64,000 nucleotides of DNA from positions 304,341-368,340 of the forward strand of contig NZ_CANLZZ010000003.1 of assembly GCF_947495725.1 (NCBI RefSeq). The letters run 5' to 3'. A program made the translations under genes and the position numbers. A model generated the notes under the pieces. The model was given only the letters and a program-made list of their open reading frames with translations. It made no database searches and was not told the DNA's origin. This DNA comes from an uncultured Lutibacter sp. (GTDB lineage: Bacteria; Bacteroidota; Bacteroidia; Flavobacteriales; Flavobacteriaceae). The number at the start of each line of letters is the position of its first letter. Position 1 is the first letter of the stretch. Below, one piece after another: positions 36,017 through 44,120 of this stretch.

Positions 36017-38122
36017 ATGAAAATATACGATGATAAACACATTAAAAATGTTGCTTTTGTAGGCGCTAATAAAAGTGGTAAAACTACACTAGCAGAAACA
36101 ATGCTTTTTGAAGCTGGATTAGTCAACCGCCGTGGTACCGTAGAAAACAAAAATACTGTTTCCGATTACCACGAAATTGAACATGAAAGAGAAACTTCCA
36201 TTTTTGCCACTCCCCTTCATACAGAATGGCGCAACTACAAAATAAACATATTAGACACTCCAGGTTTAGACGATTTTATAGGTGAAATTGCATCTACAAT
36301 GCGTGTTGCAGATTCAATTGTAACTGTGGTAAATTCACAACATGGCGTTGAAGTAGGGACCGAAATTATTTGGAACTATGTAGATCGTTTTTCTAAACCA
36401 ACCTTATTTGTTATAAATCAAATTGACAATCCAAATGCCGATTTTGATGAAAGCTTCAATAGCATCGTAAATTTAATAGGTACAAATGCCGTTAAAATTC
36501 AATATCCACTTGTAGTTGATGGAGCGCAATGTATTATTGATGTATTAAAAATGAAAATGTACAAATTTGGTCCAGAAGGTGGTAAACCAGAAAAGTTTGA
36601 AATACCCGAAGATCAAAAAGATATTGCAAATGAACTACATAATGAATTAGTTGAAAAAGCCGCTGAAAATGATGAAGCCTTAATGGAACTTTATTTTGAT
36701 AAAGGAACGTTAAATGAAGATGAAATGAGAGAAGGAATTAAAAAAGGAATGCTTAACCATGAATTATTTCCTGTTTTCTGTGTATCTGCTTTAAACGATA
36801 TGGGAACTGGTAGATTAATGGGATTTATTGATAATGTAGCACCTTCTGCTGCTGATTTAAAACCTGAACAAAGTGTAGAAGGTAACACTATAGAATGTAA
36901 ACCAGACGCTCCAACTTCACTTTTTATATTTAAAACCTTATACGAACCTAATTTAGGTCAAATTAGTTTTTTTAAAGTAAAATCAGGAGAAATAAAGCAA
37001 AACGATAAATTAGAAAATTCTAGAAACGAAGAAATTGAAATTATTAACCAACTTTATATAATGGATGGTAAAAACCGCGAACCGGTTGAAAAATTAAGCG
37101 CTGGTGATATTGGCGCAACATTAAAATTAAAATATACCGAAACCAATGACACCTTAAGAACAAAAGGTTCGGATATTACCATAAAACCAATCCAATTTCC
37201 GGCACCGAGAATTAGTAAAGCTGTAACTGCAGCAGATAAAAATGATGAGGAAAAATTAAATGACGCTTTAAAGAAAATTCATAGTCAAGATCCAACAGTA
37301 ACAATTAAATATTCTAAGGAATTAAAACAACAAATTCTTTCTTGTCAAGGAGAACTTCATTTAGCTACTATTGATTGGACATTGAAAAAAATATATGGAA
37401 TAACAGCCGTATTTGAACAACCTAAAATTGCTTATCGAGAAACCATTCAAAGATCTGCCACAACTAGCTACAAACATAAAAAACAATCTGGAGGTTCGGG
37501 ACAATTTGGTGAAGTCCATATGAAAATAGAACCTTGGTATGAGGGAATGCCAGAACCAGAAGGATTCAATATTAGAGGAAAAGATGAGATTGAGTTAGAT
37601 TGGGGAGGAAAACTCGTATTTTATAATTGCATTGTTGGTGGAGTAATTGATACTCGTTATTTACCTTCTGTATTAAAAGGTTGTTTAGAAGTTATGGAAG
37701 AAGGACCATTAACTGGATCCTATGCCCGAGATATTAGAGTAATGTTGTTTGACGGAAAAATGCATCCAGTAGATTCAAATGATATTTCCTTTAAAATTGC
37801 TGCTTCTCACGCTTTTAAAGCTGCATTTTTAAACGCAAAACCAAAATTATTAGAACCAATTCAGGAATTAACTGTAAAAGTTCCTGAAGAATTAATGGGT
37901 AATGTTATGACCGATTTACAATCTAGAAGGTCTATTATTTTAGGAATGGATAGCGATGGAAAATACCAATCTATAAAAGCGAAAACTCCATTAGCCGAAA
38001 TGTATAAATATTCTACAACCTTAAGATCTATTACCCAAGGTAGAGGAAGTTTTAGTACAAAATTTTCAAATTTTGAATTAGTTCCAAATAATGTTCAAGA
38101 ATCTTTAGTTAAAACAGAATAA
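36017..38122 (+). CDS. EF-G-like translational GTPase paralogue lacking the catalytic His
   Basis: A 701-residue protein with the full EF-G domain order: G domain (1-270), domain II (about 290-380), III (about 395-465), IV (about 470-590, with SYKHKKQSGGSGQFGEVHMK) and V (about 595-685). The P-loop is GANKSGKTT (16-24), not the usual AHIDAGKTT. Switch II reads DTPGLDDF (80-87), so the catalytic His of DTPGHVDF is Leu84. G4 is NQID instead of NKxD. It is therefore not the housekeeping EF-G. In Bacteroides thetaiotaomicron an EF-G paralogue (EF-G2) supports translation without GTP hydrolysis during starvation. Orthology to it is plausible but untested. It is monocistronic. Confidence 0.88.
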   Translation: MKIYDDKHIKNVAFVGANKSGKTTLAETMLFEAGLVNRRGTVENKNTVSDYHEIEHERETSIFATPLHTEWRNYKINILDTPGLDDFIGEIASTMRVADSIVTVVNSQHGVEVGTEIIWNYVDRFSKPTLFVINQIDNPNADFDESFNSIVNLIGTNAVKIQYPLVVDGAQCIIDVLKMKMYKFGPEGGKPEKFEIPEDQKDIANELHNELVEKAAENDEALMELYFDKGTLNEDEMREGIKKGMLNHELFPVFCVSALNDMGTGRLMGFIDNVAPSAADLKPEQSVEGNTIECKPDAPTSLFIFKTLYEPNLGQISFFKVKSGEIKQNDKLENSRNEEIEIINQLYIMDGKNREPVEKLSAGDIGATLKLKYTETNDTLRTKGSDITIKPIQFPAPRISKAVTAADKNDEEKLNDALKKIHSQDPTVTIKYSKELKQQILSCQGELHLATIDWTLKKIYGITAVFEQPKIAYRETIQRSATTSYKHKKQSGGSGQFGEVHMKIEPWYEGMPEPEGFNIRGKDEIELDWGGKLVFYNCIVGGVIDTRYLPSVLKGCLEVMEEGPLTGSYARDIRVMLFDGKMHPVDSNDISFKIAASHAFKAAFLNAKPKLLEPIQELTVKVPEELMGNVMTDLQSRRSIILGMDSDGKYQSIKAKTPLAEMYKYSTTLRSITQGRGSFSTKFSNFELVPNNVQESLVKTE

Positions 38123-38149
38123 AACCAATTTTATTTTTATTATTTAAAC

Positions 38150-38184
38150 AAAAAAGACTCGTCATTTAACATGACGAGTCTTAA
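38150..38184 (+). terminator. Terminator after the EF-G-like gene
   Basis: AAGACTCGTCAT pairs with ATGACGAGTCTT around TTAAC. It lies about 30 bp past the stop, with A/T-rich flanks but no long T run. Confidence 0.75.
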
Positions 38185-38475
38185 TAGTTAGTAGTTAAAA
38201 GATTAATATATTTTATTAATTCAATCAATTTTAATAGTCTAATCGTTTACATGGTTTATTATCCAACGTAATTAAATAGTGTACTGGAATATCAATCTTT
38301 GTAACAAATGTAACATTATTTTCAACATACACAAATTATTTAAGCATTATCTTTATATTAAATTTAATTTTTTATGAAATTTATTGTATTATTAGTAACC
38401 GTAACAATTACATATATTAATAAAGAAATTTATTGATATTTCACTATCTTTGCAGCCAAATTACAACTACAACAA
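38185..38475. other. Intergenic region before the small Cys-rich protein gene
   Basis: About 290 bp of AT-rich DNA without a supported gene. The only signal I see is TATCTTTG at 38445-38452, a perfect TAnnTTTG box 23 bp before the ATG at 38476. It probably drives the five-gene unit 38476-41559. Confidence 0.5.
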
Positions 38476-38661
38476 ATGAAAATATTATTTTTAACTTTAG
38501 CGTTATTAGGATTAGGTGTAGCAGGAATTGCTATAAAATTATGGGCTAAAAAAGATGGCAAATTTGCAGGTACTTGTGCTAGTCAAAATCCACATTTAAA
38601 TAAAGAAGGAGAACCTTGTGGTTTTTGTGGTAAAACCGCTGATGAATGTGAAAACAGATAA
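38476..38661 (+). CDS. Small membrane-anchored Cys-rich protein
   Basis: A 61-residue protein with one N-terminal hydrophobic helix (about 2-23) and a short soluble tail. The tail carries four cysteines in the pattern C-x14-C-x2-C-x6-C: CASQNPHLNKEGEPCGFC, then GKTADEC. The spacing suggests binding of one metal ion (Zn or Fe-S type) or redox disulfides. It is probably membrane-tethered. It starts 23 bp after a good promoter box and is followed after 3 bp by a glycosyltransferase gene, so it leads the operon. No named family is recognised. Confidence 0.75.
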   Translation: MKILFLTLALLGLGVAGIAIKLWAKKDGKFAGTCASQNPHLNKEGEPCGFCGKTADECENR

Positions 38662-38664
38662 TTA

Positions 38665-39774
38665 ATGCTCGAATATTTGTTTATTACTTTTTTAGTAATT
38701 GTCTGTATTCAAAGTGTTTATTACTTATTAATTTTTGGGAGTTTTTCATTTTCTAAAAGTAAAAAAACAGAAATAAACTTCAATAAAGATGTTTCTGTGG
38801 TTATTTGCGCAAAAAACGAAGCTAAAAACTTAAAAAAAAACCTACCTTATTTTTTAAATCAAGAATATTCTAATTTTGAAATTATTCTAATAAATGATTG
38901 TTCTACAGATGACACATTAAGAGTTATGGAGCAATTTAAATTAACATCTTCAATACCAATCAAAATTGTTAACGTTGCCCCAAATGAACAATTTTGGGGA
39001 AGTAAAAAATATGCTTTAACACTTGGAATAAAAGCTGCTAGTTACGAGTTCTTATTGTTTTCTGACGCGGATTGTAAACCTATTTCTAGGCAATGGATAC
39101 AGGAAATGACTAATTTATATATTAAGCCTACACAACTTGTTTTAGGTTATGGTAGTTATTCTAAAGTTAAAGGCTCTATATTAAATAAACTAATACGCTT
39201 TGAAACATTGTTAACGGCAATACAGTATTTTTCATATGCAAAAATTGGTTTACCTTATATGGGAGTTGGACGAAATTTATCATATACCAAATCACTTTTT
39301 TTTAAAAACAACGGTTTTGTAAACCACATGAATATAAAATCTGGTGATGATGATTTATTTATTAATGATGTAGCTACTAAAAATAATTGTGCTATTTGTT
39401 TTTCAGAAAATAGTTTTACTGAATCAGCACCAAAAACTACTTTTTCGAGCTGGATTCAACAAAAAAGAAGGCATATTTCTACATCAAATTTTTACAAACT
39501 AAAGCACAAACTTCTTTTAGGACTATTTTATCTTTCTCAATTATTATTTTGGTTTCTGTCAATTATTCTTGTGTTATTTTATCCAAAATTTACTTTTGTT
39601 ATAGGATTAATTCTAATACGTTTCATCATAATTTACTTTTCCATTGGTTTTAGTGCAAAAAAGTTAAACGAAAAAGATTTAGTGCTATTTGCTCCATTTT
39701 TTGAATTATTTTTAATTCTCATTCAAATGTTTATCTTTATAAAAAATCTTATTTCAAAACCCAAACATTGGTAA
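38665..39774 (+). CDS. Family 2 glycosyltransferase (membrane)
   Basis: A 369-residue processive-type GT2 enzyme. An N-terminal membrane helix (2-25) precedes the GT-A domain: VSVVICAKNEAKNLKKNLPY, IILINDCSTDDTL, the DxD-like FSDADCKP (about 131-138), SGDDDLFINDV and the Q/RxxRW-like IQQKRRHIST. Two or three C-terminal membrane helices end the protein. This layout fits synthesis of a lipid-linked or exported polysaccharide or glycolipid. The substrate cannot be read from sequence. It overlaps the downstream sigma-factor start by 7 bp. Confidence 0.88.
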   Translation: MLEYLFITFLVIVCIQSVYYLLIFGSFSFSKSKKTEINFNKDVSVVICAKNEAKNLKKNLPYFLNQEYSNFEIILINDCSTDDTLRVMEQFKLTSSIPIKIVNVAPNEQFWGSKKYALTLGIKAASYEFLLFSDADCKPISRQWIQEMTNLYIKPTQLVLGYGSYSKVKGSILNKLIRFETLLTAIQYFSYAKIGLPYMGVGRNLSYTKSLFFKNNGFVNHMNIKSGDDDLFINDVATKNNCAICFSENSFTESAPKTTFSSWIQQKRRHISTSNFYKLKHKLLLGLFYLSQLLFWFLSIILVLFYPKFTFVIGLILIRFIIIYFSIGFSAKKLNEKDLVLFAPFFELFLILIQMFIFIKNLISKPKHW

Positions 39775-40328
39775 ATAAAAATATTGATATTGCTGATTTA
39801 ATTGAAAAAGCTCGCAAAAAAAATGAAACAGCTTTTAACACACTATTAAACACTTATTGGAGTGATGTTTTTCGCTTTCAATTATCAAAATGCGATAATG
39901 AAGACGAAGCAGAGGATATTACCATTAAAACTTTTTCGAAAGCTTTTGACAAAATCCATTTGTATAACGATAGATATAATTTTAAAACTTGGCTTATTTC
40001 AATTTCTAAAAATATTTTTTTAGACCATATTAGAAAACGACGTACAGATACGGTATCAATAAATAAAAAAGAATCTGAAGCATATAAAATATTTGATGAA
40101 ACTCCATCAGCCGAAGATCAATTAATAATTGAACAAAATCTAGCACAATTATTAAACTATATAAAACAATTAAAACCTCATTATCAAGAGATTATAAATC
40201 TTCGATATTTTAGAGAAATGAGTTATAAGGAAATGGCTGATTACCTTAATGAGCCAATGAGCAATATTAAAGTAAAACTAGTTAGAGCTAAAAAATTATT
40301 AGCGGCAATTATTGAAAAATCTTCTTAA
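39768..40328 (+). CDS. ECF-type RNA polymerase sigma factor
   Basis: A 186-residue sigma-70 family factor. Region 2 covers about 25-92 (FRFQLSKCDNEDEAEDITIK, then FKTWLISISKNIFLDHIRKR). Region 4 covers about 125-180 (LKPHYQEIINLRYFREMSYK, then YLNEPMSNIKVKLVRAKKLL). The only reasonable start is TTG at 39768, overlapping the glycosyltransferase by 7 bp; no ATG lies nearby in frame. No anti-sigma gene adjoins it, so control is probably by transcription or translational coupling. The target regulon is unknown. Confidence 0.88.
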   Translation: MVNKNIDIADLIEKARKKNETAFNTLLNTYWSDVFRFQLSKCDNEDEAEDITIKTFSKAFDKIHLYNDRYNFKTWLISISKNIFLDHIRKRRTDTVSINKKESEAYKIFDETPSAEDQLIIEQNLAQLLNYIKQLKPHYQEIINLRYFREMSYKEMADYLNEPMSNIKVKLVRAKKLLAAIIEKSS

Positions 40329-41559
40329 ATTGAATACTAAATATTTAAATTGGATTCATAAACTAGGTCCTGGTTTATTATTTGCTGGTGCCGCAATTGG
40401 TGTATCTCATTTAGTACAATCAACACGAGCTGGTGCCGATTTTGGTTTTGGATTAATTTGGGCTCTTGTTTTAATTCATATTATAAAATATCCGTTTTTT
40501 CAATTTGGACCTCGATACGCAACTGCAACAGGAGAAAGTTTGTTAGATGGCTACAAAAGGTTAGGTAAAGAAGTTCTTATTGCCTATTTTATTCTGAATT
40601 TAGCAACAATGTTTACAATACAAGCAGCAGTAACAATTGTAACTGCTGGTTTAGCAGCTAATTTGTTTGGAATAACTACCAATCCTGTTACTTGGAGTAT
40701 TATAATTACAATTCTATGCTTTTTATTACTAGTTATTGGTAGATATAAGCTTCTAGATAATTTAATGAAAGGAATTATTATAGTACTTACAATAAGTACC
40801 ATTGCATCTTTAATAATTGCTTTAAACAATAAACATTCTATTTTAACTTTAGTACAAATTTTACCCAAAGGCACCACTGAAATTACTTTTCTAATTGCAT
40901 TTTTAGGTTGGATGCCAGCCCCACTCGATGTTTCAATTTGGCAATCGCTTTGGGCAATCGAAAAACAAAAGAACAAAGCTATTAAATTTAATACCAAACA
41001 ATCTATATTTGATTTTAATATAGGGTTTATTGGTACATTAATTCTTGGTATTTGCTTTGTTTCTTTGGGTGCACTAGTAATGTTTAACACTAATAATACT
41101 TTTAGCAATAGCGCAGTAACTTTCTCCCAACAACTCATAAATTTATATACCACAAACCTTGGAAAAGGAATGTATATTTTTATTGCAGCTGCAGCATTTA
41201 CTACAATGTTTAGTACTACCATTACAACTTTAGATGCGTCGCCAAGAGCAATGGCAAAAACTTTTGATTTGTTAACAAATAAACCTTTTAAAAATTTATA
41301 TTGGTTTTGGATTAGTTTTTTAGCCCTTGGAACAATTATAATATTATCTTTTTTTATGTCGGAAATGGGACTCTTAATTAAAATTGCAACAATACTTTCT
41401 TTTTTAACAGCACCTTTCTTTGCAATTATAAATTACATCTTAGTATCGGGTAAACATATGCCTAAACAGTGGCGGCCTTCACTTAAAATGAAAATTCTAA
41501 GTTGGATTGGAATCTTTTTTTTAATTGCATTTAGTATTTGGTTTATTACAAGTTTATAA
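40312..41559 (+). CDS. Nramp-fold membrane transporter with altered metal site
   Basis: A 415-residue protein with about 11 membrane helices and the overall Nramp (SLC11) pattern, such as GPGLLFAGAAIGVSHLVQST, FFQFGPRYATATGESLLDGY, TIVTAGLAANLFG and TLDASPRAMAKTFDLL. In true Nramp Mn/Fe transporters TM1 carries DPGN and TM6 carries MPH. Here TM1 reads FAGAAIGVSHLV and TM6 reads LGWMPAPLDVSIWQS, so the metal-binding Asp, Asn and His are replaced. Transport of another ion (for example Mg, as in Nramp-related Mg transporters) or of no divalent metal is possible. The start is TTG 40312 (TTG 40330 is an alternative), overlapping the sigma gene by 17 bp. Confidence 0.8.
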   Translation: MKNLLKLNTKYLNWIHKLGPGLLFAGAAIGVSHLVQSTRAGADFGFGLIWALVLIHIIKYPFFQFGPRYATATGESLLDGYKRLGKEVLIAYFILNLATMFTIQAAVTIVTAGLAANLFGITTNPVTWSIIITILCFLLLVIGRYKLLDNLMKGIIIVLTISTIASLIIALNNKHSILTLVQILPKGTTEITFLIAFLGWMPAPLDVSIWQSLWAIEKQKNKAIKFNTKQSIFDFNIGFIGTLILGICFVSLGALVMFNTNNTFSNSAVTFSQQLINLYTTNLGKGMYIFIAAAAFTTMFSTTITTLDASPRAMAKTFDLLTNKPFKNLYWFWISFLALGTIIILSFFMSEMGLLIKIATILSFLTAPFFAIINYILVSGKHMPKQWRPSLKMKILSWIGIFFLIAFSIWFITSL

Positions 41560-41567
41560 AATCTTTG

Positions 41568-41575
41568 TACTTTTG
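41568..41575 (+). promoter_or_regulatory. lipA promoter -7 box
   Basis: TACTTTTG lies just past the transporter stop and 20 bp before the lipA ATG at 41595. It excludes the longer reading that starts at 41538. Confidence 0.6.
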
Positions 41576-41594
41576 CAGTCAATTTTCAAAAGAA

Positions 41595-42467
41595 ATGACA
41601 AAAGAAACAACTTCAATTCAAAATAAACAACAAAAACCCAAATGGTTACGAGTAAAATTACCTGTTGGTAAAAAATATACAGAACTTAGAGGTGTTGTTG
41701 ATAAGTATAAATTAAATACTATTTGCACAAGTGGTAGCTGTCCAAATATGGGCGAATGTTGGACTGAGGGTACCGCAACATTTATGATTTTGGGGAATAT
41801 TTGCACAAGATCTTGTGGTTTTTGTGGTGTAAAAACTGGAAGACCCGAAAATGTAGATTGGGAAGAGCCAGAAAAAGTTGCTCGATCAATTAAACTAATG
41901 AATATTAAACATGCTGTTATTACATCTGTCGATAGAGATGATATTAAAGATGGTGGCTCTATTATTTGGGCTGAAACTGTTAATGCTATTCGTAGAGCAA
42001 ATCCAAATACAACATTAGAAACTTTAATTCCTGATTTTCAAGGAAACAAAACTAATATTGATAGAATATTGGATGTAGCTCCAGAGGTTATTTCGCACAA
42101 TTTAGAAACTGTAAGACGATTAACTAGAGAGGTTCGTATACAAGCTAAATACGACCGTAGTTTAGAGGTTTTAAAGTATATGAAAGACCAAGGTCAGCGC
42201 AGAACAAAATCTGGTATTATGCTAGGATTAGGTGAAACAGAGCAAGAAGTGATTGAAACAATGAAAGATTTATCAAATGCTAAAGTTGATATTTTAACTA
42301 TTGGACAATATTTACAACCAAGTAAAAAGCACCTACCAGTAAAAGAATTTATAACTCCTGAACAATTCGATAAATACAAACAATTGGGTCTGGAAATGGG
42401 ATTTAGACATGTAGAAAGTAGTGCTTTGGTAAGATCATCTTATAAAGCACAAAAACATTTAGAATAA
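41595..42467 (+). CDS. lipA: Lipoyl synthase
   Basis: Radical-SAM enzyme inserting two sulfurs into octanoyl groups on 2-oxoacid dehydrogenases and the glycine-cleavage H protein. The start at 41595 (MTKETTSIQNKQQKPKWLRV) gives 290 residues. It shows the auxiliary-cluster cysteines in NTICTSGSCPNMGECW, the radical-SAM CxxxCxxC in CTRSCGFC, TSVDRDDIKDGG, and the C-terminal RSSY motif in SALVRSSYKAQKHL. All required cysteines are present. It has its own promoter inside the end of the upstream gene and may also receive read-through. Confidence 0.96.
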   Translation: MTKETTSIQNKQQKPKWLRVKLPVGKKYTELRGVVDKYKLNTICTSGSCPNMGECWTEGTATFMILGNICTRSCGFCGVKTGRPENVDWEEPEKVARSIKLMNIKHAVITSVDRDDIKDGGSIIWAETVNAIRRANPNTTLETLIPDFQGNKTNIDRILDVAPEVISHNLETVRRLTREVRIQAKYDRSLEVLKYMKDQGQRRTKSGIMLGLGETEQEVIETMKDLSNAKVDILTIGQYLQPSKKHLPVKEFITPEQFDKYKQLGLEMGFRHVESSALVRSSYKAQKHLE

Positions 42468-42510
42468 AAATAATCTAATTTAACTTTATATTAACAGTTA
42501 ACATAATTTT

Positions 42511-42526
42511 TGGCACGACAATTGTA
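42511..42526 (+). promoter_or_regulatory. Sigma-54-like promoter element
   Basis: TGGCACG-ACAA-TTGTA matches the sigma-54 consensus TGGCACG-N4-TTGC(A/T) in spacing and in all but one strongly conserved base (GC is GT). The predicted RNA start is near 42537. No CDS follows on this strand before the terminator at 42590. Confidence 0.45.
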
Positions 42527-42536
42527 TAGTCTTATT

Positions 42537-42620
42537 CGAACAAAAGTTTGGTTAGTTTTGTTTAAATATTGTTTAAGTTTAGATTTAGTAAAAAAAAGCG
42601 TTTGATTAACGCTTTTTTTT
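42537..42620 (+). ncRNA. Candidate small RNA between a sigma-54-like promoter and a terminator
   Basis: From the predicted start at about 42537 to the T run at 42613-42620 a transcript would be about 84 nt. It has no ORF of note and a 3' hairpin AAGCGTT/AACGCTT. The middle is U-rich (GTTTGGTTAGTTTTGTTT), in the style of base-pairing sRNAs. A TAGTTTTG at 42553-42560 could be an alternative housekeeping promoter giving a much shorter RNA. Existence is inferred, not shown. Confidence 0.3.
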
Positions 42621-42621
42621 A
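42590..42621. terminator. Bidirectional terminator
   Basis: AAGCGTT (42596-42602) pairs with AACGCTT (42608-42614) between A8 and T8. It ends the plus-strand unit and also lies directly at the 3' end of the minus-strand lipoprotein gene. Confidence 0.85.
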
Positions 42622-43341
42622 TTTTAATAATTTACCTTCTTCTAGTAAAATATCATACACATATCCATAACCAAAATCCTTATTCAAGGTAATATTACCC
42701 TTAAAAGTAACTGTATCTCCTACTTTTACAACTTCTGTTGTAGTTATAGTTAAACTACTTTTAGTTTCAAATTTAGATCCATCAACAATATGTACCCAAT
42801 TCTTATCAAGAATTCCATTATTAACTTTAACAACTTTTCCCTTAACAAGTAGCTCTTTTCCTAGAAGTGATTCTTTATTCTCAAAGATATCTTTTAAAGA
42901 AGTTCCACCTGTTGGTGTCGCAATTTTAACGTCTAAAATTGGAGAATGCTCGTGTTTAGTATTTGAATGTGGATTTTGATTTTGTTTTTTCACTGCTTTT
43001 TCTGTTGCTCTTAAACCTTCAGCAAAAACAATACTTTCAAATGTTTTATTTAAATGCTTACTTTCAAAATCTTTCATTACCATTCCACCATCATAGTAAT
43101 AAGTTTTTCCTATTTCCACTTCAGAATTTGGAATAGCCATCCAATAGCTTTCCCCATTTTCCATAACATTAACATAGGCATAACCACCACCGTCAACAAA
43201 TTCATTTACAACAATTTTATGGGAACTAGATTTTAAAACTTCATTGGTCGATTCAATTTTAGAATAACTAGTTTTCTCTTTGCAACTAAACAAAAGTATT
43301 GCACTAAAAATAATTGCAAAAAATTTTATATTATTTTTCAT
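42619..43341 (-). CDS. Lipoprotein with OB-fold/GW-like C-terminal domain
   Basis: A 240-residue lipoprotein starting at ATG 43341 (MKNNIKFFAIIFSAILLFSC), with lipobox LFSC at Cys20. An N-terminal domain (about 30-115) contains NEFVDGGGYAYVNVMENGES and a YWMAIPNSEVEIGKTYYYDG block. A His/Asn-rich linker (NQNPHSNTKHEHSP) follows, then an OB-fold-like domain: GKELLVKGKVVKVNNGILDK, NWVHIVDG, VGDTVTFKGNITLNKDFGYG. The last pattern is common in Bacteroidota envelope proteins of unknown ligand. The His-rich linker might bind metal. Twenty-one upstream in-frame codons were rejected because they precede the signal peptide. Confidence 0.75.
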   Translation of the reverse strand: MKNNIKFFAIIFSAILLFSCKEKTSYSKIESTNEVLKSSSHKIVVNEFVDGGGYAYVNVMENGESYWMAIPNSEVEIGKTYYYDGGMVMKDFESKHLNKTFESIVFAEGLRATEKAVKKQNQNPHSNTKHEHSPILDVKIATPTGGTSLKDIFENKESLLGKELLVKGKVVKVNNGILDKNWVHIVDGSKFETKSSLTITTTEVVKVGDTVTFKGNITLNKDFGYGYVYDILLEEGKLLK

Positions 43342-43397
43342 TCTTTTTAATATTTCGATAAATGTAACAAATATTATTTTTAAAATAATGATATTAA

Positions 43398-44063
43398 TCA
43401 CCATTCAATTTTAGATAATCCATTTGCAGTTAAATAATCATTTACTTTACTAAAGTGCTTATTACCAAACCAATAACCTCTATTAGCACTTAAAGGAGAA
43501 GGATGACCAGCGGTTAAAATGCAATGTTTATTTGAATCTATCCTTAATCCTTTCTTTTTAGCATATCCGCCCCATAATAAAAACACCACATTTTCCTTTT
43601 CTTCTGAAATTTTAGAAATTACAACATCTGTAAACTTTTCCCATCCTTTTTTTTGATGGGAACCTGCATTATGAGCTCTAACTGTTAAGGTTGCATTTAA
43701 AAGAAGTACACCTTGTTTTGCCCAGCGTTCTAAATTTCCACTTTTTGGATAGGGAATATTTAAATCTGTTTCTATTTCTTTAAAAATATTTATTAATGAA
43801 GGTGGATGTTTTATACCTTCATTTACAGAAAAACATAAACCATGGGCTTGGTTTTTACCGTGATACGGATCCTGACCAATAATTACAACTTTTAAATTAT
43901 TTAGGGAACATAAGTTAAATGCCTCAAATATTTTATTTCCAGGCGGAAAACATGTGTTAGTTGAATATTCTTCCTTTACAAACTTTGTAAGTTCCTGAAA
44001 ATAACCCTTTTCAAACTCAAGTTTTAACAATTCACCCCAATCTTTATCTATTTCAACTTTCAT
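43398..44063 (-). CDS. ung: Uracil-DNA glycosylase (family 1)
   Basis: Excises uracil from DNA at the start of base-excision repair. The 221 residues match family length. The catalytic water-activating loop is IIGQDPYHGK (Asp65, His68). KQGVLLLNATLTVRAHNAGS is the next conserved block, and the DNA-intercalation/His loop is GHPSPLSANRGYWFGNKHFS near 187-206. All catalytic residues are intact. It diverges from mutS2 across a 57-bp gap with overlapping promoters. Confidence 0.95.
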   Translation of the reverse strand: MKVEIDKDWGELLKLEFEKGYFQELTKFVKEEYSTNTCFPPGNKIFEAFNLCSLNNLKVVIIGQDPYHGKNQAHGLCFSVNEGIKHPPSLINIFKEIETDLNIPYPKSGNLERWAKQGVLLLNATLTVRAHNAGSHQKKGWEKFTDVVISKISEEKENVVFLLWGGYAKKKGLRIDSNKHCILTAGHPSPLSANRGYWFGNKHFSKVNDYLTANGLSKIEW

Positions 44064-44065
44064 TA

Positions 44066-44111
44066 TTTGTATTCACCTTAAATTTATACTTTTGTCTAGC
44101 TTTCAAAAGTA
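44066..44111. promoter_or_regulatory. Overlapping divergent promoters of ung and mutS2
   Basis: On the plus strand TTTG (44066-44069), a 17-bp spacer and TACTTTTG (44087-44094) precede mutS2. On the minus strand TACTTTTG (44104-44111) precedes ung by about 40 bp. The two -7 boxes are 9 bp apart, so polymerases would compete. Confidence 0.6.
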
Positions 44112-44120
44112 GCATTTTTT

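Noticed and set aside
42553..42560. TAGTTTTG as a housekeeping promoter for a gene after lipA
   Set aside because: No gene follows on the plus strand before the terminator, and no -33 element is present. It is kept only as an alternative start for the candidate small RNA.
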